NCBI GenBank assembly: GCA_041586155.1
Contig: JBFHAT010000034.1
Span: 1-28,638, forward strand
Source: JBFGJH01 sp041586155
GTDB lineage: Bacteria; Actinomycetota; Acidimicrobiia; Spongiisociales; JAENVV01
Length of the DNA: 28,638 nucleotides
Reading direction: 5' to 3'
The first letter of the stretch is position 1. Every line of letters begins with the position of its first letter. Positions 28,523 to 28,638 of this stretch are shown piece after piece. A model generated the notes under the pieces. That model made no database searches. It saw nothing but the letters and a program-made list of their open reading frames with translations, and was not told where the DNA came from. The position numbers and the translations under genes are program-made.

Positions 28523-28638
28523 ATGTGGCTCAGCGGTGATTTCCACGCACACACGGCACGCTCTGATGGTGACCTGACTCCGGCCTCTCTGCTGGAAGCC
28601 GCAGAACGGTTGGGCCTCGACTTCTTCGCCATCACCGA
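28523..28638 (+). CDS. PHP-domain protein, N-terminal part (3' end outside window)
   Basis: The ATG at 28523 opens a frame to the window end, giving 38 complete residues. DFHAHTARSDG is the first PHP-domain metal motif (HxH plus Asp), followed by LTPASLLEAAERLGLDFFAIT, the usual helix and strand of PHP phosphoesterases. Such proteins are metal-dependent phosphoesterases acting on phosphate esters or nucleic acids. The full length and partners cannot be seen. No clear ribosome site is visible before the ATG. Confidence 0.88.
   Translation, partial: MWLSGDFHAHTARSDGDLTPASLLEAAERLGLDFFAIT

Overview
The window is a GC-rich, gene-dense stretch of bacterial chromosome. An actinobacterium is most likely, and by inference one of the Acidimicrobiia. 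The evidence is the strong preference for G/C in third codon positions, an F420-type luciferase-like oxidoreductase, a stand-alone 5'-3' exonuclease, a LigD-type polymerase domain, many GTG starts, and many genes whose start codon lies only 6-8 nt after a TAnnnT -10 hexamer (leaderless transcription). I see no insertion sequence, prophage, integrase, CRISPR array or rRNA operon. One tRNA gene (Lys, anticodon TTT) is present.

Layout. 1-511: tail of a large secreted repeat protein. 518-3933: 5'-3' exonuclease; a tightly overlapping three-gene unit (unknown small protein, 3-mercaptopyruvate-type sulfurtransferase, unknown protein); a GYD-domain protein. 4021-5838: a fusion of an endonuclease IV-like AP endonuclease barrel to a LigD-type primase/polymerase domain. 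5918-5990: tRNA-Lys. 6287-7715: a methyltransferase, then a decayed stretch with two head-to-head gene remnants. 7716-10677: membrane protein, RraA-like protein, cupin/AraC regulator, small membrane protein. 10794-12738: secreted fasciclin protein, HisA-like barrel with altered active site, small ferredoxin. 12755-14145: TasA/camelysin-like secreted protein followed by its probable SipW-type signal peptidase, whose C-terminus imitates the substrate signal. 14279-18436: SRPBCC protein, then a TPP riboswitch controlling a complete thiamine ABC importer (binding protein, fused permease, ATPase). 18691-20452: DUF4287/SRPBCC-like protein, hotdog thioesterase, and an XRE regulator coupled to a membrane protein with its own operator. 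20689-24670: atypical FtsH-like membrane AAA protease, then a small unknown protein, a serine hydrolase and a membrane protein in one operon. 24702-28638: F420-type oxidoreductase, an anchored surface protein with a small membrane partner, a zinc-type medium-chain dehydrogenase, a short-chain dehydrogenase and the start of a PHP-domain protein.

The genes do not form one pathway; the window is a mosaic of short operons. The units that clearly work together are the riboswitch-controlled thiamine importer, the peptidase/TasA-like export pair and the XRE/membrane-protein switch. The items most worth following are the AP endonuclease-polymerase fusion, the signal peptidase with a substrate-like tail, the HisA-like protein lacking catalytic residues, the divergent FtsH homologue and the widespread leaderless starts.
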